Positions 59,682 to 64,000 of a DNA stretch of 64,000 bases are shown here, piece by piece. The position numbers and the translations under genes were made by a program. This stretch comes from Paramecium octaurelia. Its lineage: Eukaryota > Ciliophora > Oligohymenophorea > Peniculida > Parameciidae. Each line of letters opens with the position of its first letter. Position 1 is the first letter of the stretch. The notes beneath the pieces were generated by a model that made no database searches, had not been told where the DNA came from, and saw only the letters and a list, made by a program, of their open reading frames with translations. The stretch is from assembly GCA_905182995.1 (NCBI GenBank), contig CAJJDP010000057.1:68676-132675 (forward strand), written 5' to 3'.

Positions 59682-62600
59682 ATGGGACACTTATCAGCAT
59701 TACTAAGAAAAAACTGGATATTATGGAAAAGAAACTGCTTTTGCTCAAGTTGTGAGTTGATTTTGCCATTGTTATTGATACTTGCATTAGGAGGAATAAG
59801 GTAATTCTTAACTTTATGGTAGATCGGCTGTCGATAAAGAAGACGTTGCAGAGGCTAACTTTTACGATCCTAACAATCTGAAGGATTGGAATGGTCCTCC
59901 TTTTCTAGTTTAGCTCTAACCTTACATCGATGAATAGAGAATCGAATAAAACCTGGTTCAATCTGGACTTAGAAATTAATCAGTGAGTGTGGTGGAAAAC
60001 CTGATGTAGTTGAAAACGAAAAGTCGGCTTCAAGTACTGCCACCGATGAAGTAAAAAATAAATAGTATATATTAGGAACTGCTTGGATAATTATAGATAG
60101 GATTAGAAAAGATAATGGAGAAATGGTGATATAGCAATGGGTCCAAGTGCTGATCATCCAATAGTAAAGGAACTGACTGAGGTTTTCAAAAGTAAAATTA
60201 CATTAGTATTCAATTAGAGTATTATAATTACTCTGTGGTGATATTTAAAGACAATCAGGAGTTGGATGATTACACGTCTTCATCGAAATATGGAGATCCG
60301 GATTATCCCCGAGTTTGTTTTGGTGTAATGTTCAATGATTCCTAATAAAATGTCTATGATTATTCACTGAGATTCAATTCAAGTGGTATGATTAACAATG
60401 AAATACCCCCCACCAATTTTGTTGATATTGATCCTATAAAATACGAGGATTTGGACAAAGCCAATGAATATTTGGAATCTGGATTTTTAACTGTTCAAAA
60501 CTTTATAGACAACATAATTATAAGAAGAGAGGTGGCAGCCGATGCCAAGATCACCCCAACCTATTCGTTTAGTAAGTTTTTATCTAATGCTTTTAAGTTC
60601 ACAGGAGAGAAGGAGTGATTGACGATTTTGCTTCTTTCTTGAGAGGAGGCTTCGGTATCTATTTGATATTACCGTTGATGATCATCTATTTGAGAATGAC
60701 CTATGGTATCATCTACGAGAAGGAGAAAAAGCTTAGAGAAGGTATGAAGATGATGGGTTTAAATAACACTTCCTTCTATCTCTCCTGGATAATACAGTAC
60801 TTCATTATCTACACTTTGATTTCAATAATAGCAACTATTCTGCTTAAGGGAATGGTGTTCAAACACACTGATGGATTTGTACTATTCATAAACTATTGGC
60901 TATTTTGCATGGTTCTCATTTTCCAATCAATGTTTATAAGGTAATTTTAATGTAAATCTTTAGTGTGTTTTTCACTCGAGCCTTGTTCGGATTGATTGTG
61001 GCAATCGTATGGTATTTGTTGATGTACATGGTTATAAGTTTGGTTGGAAGTGGTTAAAATCTGGTCCCTGAAGCAACTTATTGGGGGGCGTCAGTTTCGA
61101 GTCACGCGGGTATGTCATTCGCATTTGATGTTATGATTCTGTTTGAGGCTCAAGGGAGAGGAGTGTCAATGTCAACTCTGAACACGAAGGTTGAAAACTA
61201 CTCTGTCAACATAGCATTGTCTATGCACATCTTAAATATCTTCTTTTACTTGTTGATGTCCATCTATTTGGATCTTGTGTTCCCAAATGAATGGGGTAAG
61301 AAGTTGCATCCCTTGTTCTGTATCCCCTATTTCAACAAGCCACACAGAAGTGAGAACCAATTAAACAGGAAGGCATCTCAGATTCATTAGGAAAGATATG
61401 AGGAGGTTGATTAAGCATTGAAAGATCAAGAATCCAGAAAGGAAGTTCTACAAATCTAGAATCTAACTAAAATCTATCCGAGTGGCAAATAGGCTGTGAG
61501 TAATGTAAATTTGACTATGTACATTGGGCAAATCTATGCCTTGTTGGGACACAATGGAGCTGGTAAAACCACCACTATCTCAATGTTGACTGGTTTGTTG
61601 GATATTACTGAAGGTTAGGCAACAGTGTTTGGATACGATGTTGAAACCTAAATTGAAGATATCAGATCCTTCATGGGAGTGTGTCCTCAACATGATATTC
61701 TTTTTGATAATTTGACAGTTAAGGAACATTTGGAGATGTTTGCCACCTTCAAGGGAATGAAACCTGAAGAAATCCCAGCTGCTGTTAGAAGAATGATTGA
61801 AGATGTTGATTTATTAGAAAAAACTGATTATTTGAGTAAGAATCTATCAGGTGGACAAAAAAGAAGATTGTCAGTTGCTATGGCCTTTATTGGTAATTCC
61901 AAGTTAATCTATTTGGATGAACCAACATCAGGCATGGACACAAGTGCAAGAAGATACATTTGGGAAATGCTCAAGAATTATAAGGAAGACAGAATTATTG
62001 TGTTAACAACTCATTTTATGGATGAAGCTGATTTCTTGGGAGACAGAATTGGTATTATGGGTGAAGGAAAATTGCAATGTTCAGGTAGTAGTGTATTTTT
62101 GAAGAATCAATTTGGAAATGGATACAATTTAACAATTGTCAAAGAAAGTACATTGTCAGATTCAGAACCTATCATCGAATTAATTTAAAAGGTTTGTCCT
62201 GAATCAATTTTGATATCTAAAGTGTCAGCAGAAATCTTGTTGTAGTTACCTCTATAAGCAATTCAGAAATTCCCATCACTCTTTGCAGAATTAGATAAAA
62301 ATCTGAAAACATTACATATCCAAAGTTACGGAATTAGTATTACCACCTTAGAAGAAGTGTTCTTAAAAGTGGCTTAAATTGGAGCTGGCCATAATCAAGT
62401 GAATGATTATATGGAAAAGGAAGGTTAGAACCAAGCAGCTATGCAAATAGATGACTTCGATATCAACTAAATCAGAATCGTAAGTTCTGCTTAATTGTTC
62501 TTCAATCACACTTTATCATTGATCATCAAGAGATCTCGTTATTTCAAGAGAGACATTCGAAGTTTGTGTTGTGAAATCTTGTTGCCTTGTTTGGTTGTCT

Positions 62601-64000
62601 TGTTAGGTTTAATTCTTATGACAATTGAATTCATCACTTAACCAGAAGTTGTTCTATTGACTCCACCTTCAGAATGCTATTCAACTGACGTAGGTTATTT
62701 ATGGGGAGGCATCTAAGATAATGACCTATTCAAAAGTATGTAGATGAAAGTGTATGATCAATAATAACAAGTCTTTGGCGATCCATCATTGAGCAATTTA
62801 GAGAAGATAGACACGAATTATTTTGAGACCTCAGATCTAAGATCAGACATAGGATGGTATTATTTGACATCAAATACTAATAACGATTTCCAGTATTACA
62901 TGTTTATCAATTCCGTTTTCAGAGAAGGTCCACCTGTATTGCTAAATCAAATGAATCAGGCCATTCTCAAAAAGTACAAGGGAAATAATTATGAAATCAG
63001 AGTTACTAATTCTCCTATGAGAAGAACATTTGAAGAATTGCAGACTTAAAATACAATCTCTGGATTTCTGGCAGCCTTAGTGTTTTCAATGGGAATGGCG
63101 TTCATTCCTGCATCAATTATATCGTATATTGTGAAGGAGAGAGAAATTAATTTGAAACATCAATAATTGGTTTCTGGTGTGTCTGTCAAAGCATATTGGT
63201 TTAGTAATTGGCTAATGGATGTGGGAAAACATATCGTACCTTCCGTCGTTTGTTGTCTATTGATTTTGGCATTCGATATTTCAGCCATGATAGAGGATGA
63301 AAACTATGGGTTCTCTTGGCTAATCTTTTTCCTCTATGGTTGGGCAATCATACCATTTTGTTACTTGTTCAGCTTTGTTTTCAGATAACAAGGTAATGCT
63401 ATGCTTTTGAGTTTCTTCTTGCATCTAGTTGTTGGATCTATCATCAGTTTGGTTGTTTATATCCTAAGATTAATTCAATCCACAAGAGATATAGCCAAAG
63501 TATTGTAATGGATATTCAGGTTTATCCCATCCTTCTCATTTGCTTATGGGATTGTCAACTCATGTTCCAAAGCTACTTATAAGGTTCTCGAGGGTTGGAC
63601 TGAAACCAAAAGCACATATGACATCGAAGTAGGAGGTGCAGATCTGATATTTTTGGCATTCACTGGTGTCCTATACATCATCTTAGTCTTTATTATTGAG
63701 TATTTTGAGGACAACGGTTAATTGTAAAAATTGGGATCAAGTGAATAGAACATTCCCTACATTCCTAAATAAATTGATGATGATGTTGCAAAGGAAAATC
63801 AATTATGTGAGACCTATTAGCCAAATGAAAAAGCTATTCTAGTGAAGAAATTGAGAAAAGTATTTATGTTGGGAGCAGGAAAACACAAAGTTGCAGTTGA
63901 TTAAGTCTCCTTTGCTATTGATTAAGGAGAAGTCTTTGGTTTGTTGGGAGTCAATGGAGCTGGTAAAACAACTACTTTCAAAATTTTATCAGGTGAATTA
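59682..64000 (+). CDS. ABC transporter, subfamily A (3' truncated by window)
   Basis: The first ~1,400 residues of a full-size ABCA-type transporter. After the N-terminal leader ([19 protein letters not shown]) and first membrane helix comes a large extracytoplasmic loop, then a bundle of membrane helices (60,600-61,280). The first nucleotide-binding domain has [20 protein letters not shown] (Walker A), [19 protein letters not shown] (Q-loop region), [17 protein letters not shown] (signature) and [12 protein letters not shown] (Walker B), then the switch His in [17 protein letters not shown] second membrane set follows from about 62,500, and NBD2 has just begun ([14 protein letters not shown]) when the window ends. 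Introns of 22, 26 (about 60570) and 23 nt are visible. ABCA proteins export or flip lipids; substrate unknown. Confidence 0.95.

Noticed and set aside
60388-62188. Several small ABC-type genes or a decayed ABC transporter
   Set aside because: TAA/TAG read as Gln and short introns (for example about 60570-60595) restore a single intact ABCA frame; nothing suggests decay.

Overview
The window reads as macronuclear DNA of a ciliate, almost certainly a Paramecium. TAA and TAG behave as glutamine codons throughout and only TGA ends genes. Introns are tiny (mostly 19-30 nt, GT...AG), the DNA is very AT-rich, genes lie a few to a few hundred bases apart, and one gene is a trichocyst matrix protein. 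Under the standard code every gene breaks into fragments. I rebuilt the models by reading TAA/TAG as Gln and removing short introns; for most genes the coding length is then an exact multiple of three and ends at TGA.

Layout. 0.3-18 kb is a regulatory and cytoskeletal stretch: a WNK-type kinase, two paralogous three-repeat Myb proteins in opposite orientation, an AGC kinase, a flagellar-type low-complexity protein, a six-bladed Kelch protein and a cytosolic carboxypeptidase of the tubulin-deglutamylase type. 18-39 kb is dominated by secretory, transport and excitability genes: a trichocyst matrix protein, a ZnT5-like zinc transporter, two K+ channels with cyclic-nucleotide-binding-like domains, a very large ankyrin-anoctamin-B-box fusion, a mitotic cyclin and a large PAS-type multi-pass membrane protein. 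39-51 kb holds a secreted Kelch/EGF protein, ribosomal protein uL15 (L27a), glycerol kinase, a coiled-coil protein, a Dbp4/DDX10-type DEAD-box helicase, two orphans and a GSK3 kinase. 51-64 kb holds a conserved orphan, a small CCT-motif protein, a GH3 beta-glucosidase, another orphan and an ABCA transporter cut off by the window edge.

Assembly. A single N at 53750 separates two copies of a 1388-bp segment (52362-53749 and 53751-55138) that look identical. Gene content shows that the left copy completes the gene to its left and the right copy completes the gene to its right, so this is best read as two overlapping contig ends joined without merging, not a real duplication.

How the genes fit together. 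Several products plausibly serve the cell surface and cilia: K+ channels and an anoctamin (ion or lipid transport across the membrane), a carboxypeptidase acting on tubulin tails, a PAS membrane sensor and a trichocyst protein. I see no operons, no CRISPR array, no tRNA or rRNA gene and no virus-like or LTR element. Most striking is the roughly 1784-residue ankyrin-anoctamin-B-box protein at 23815-29194.
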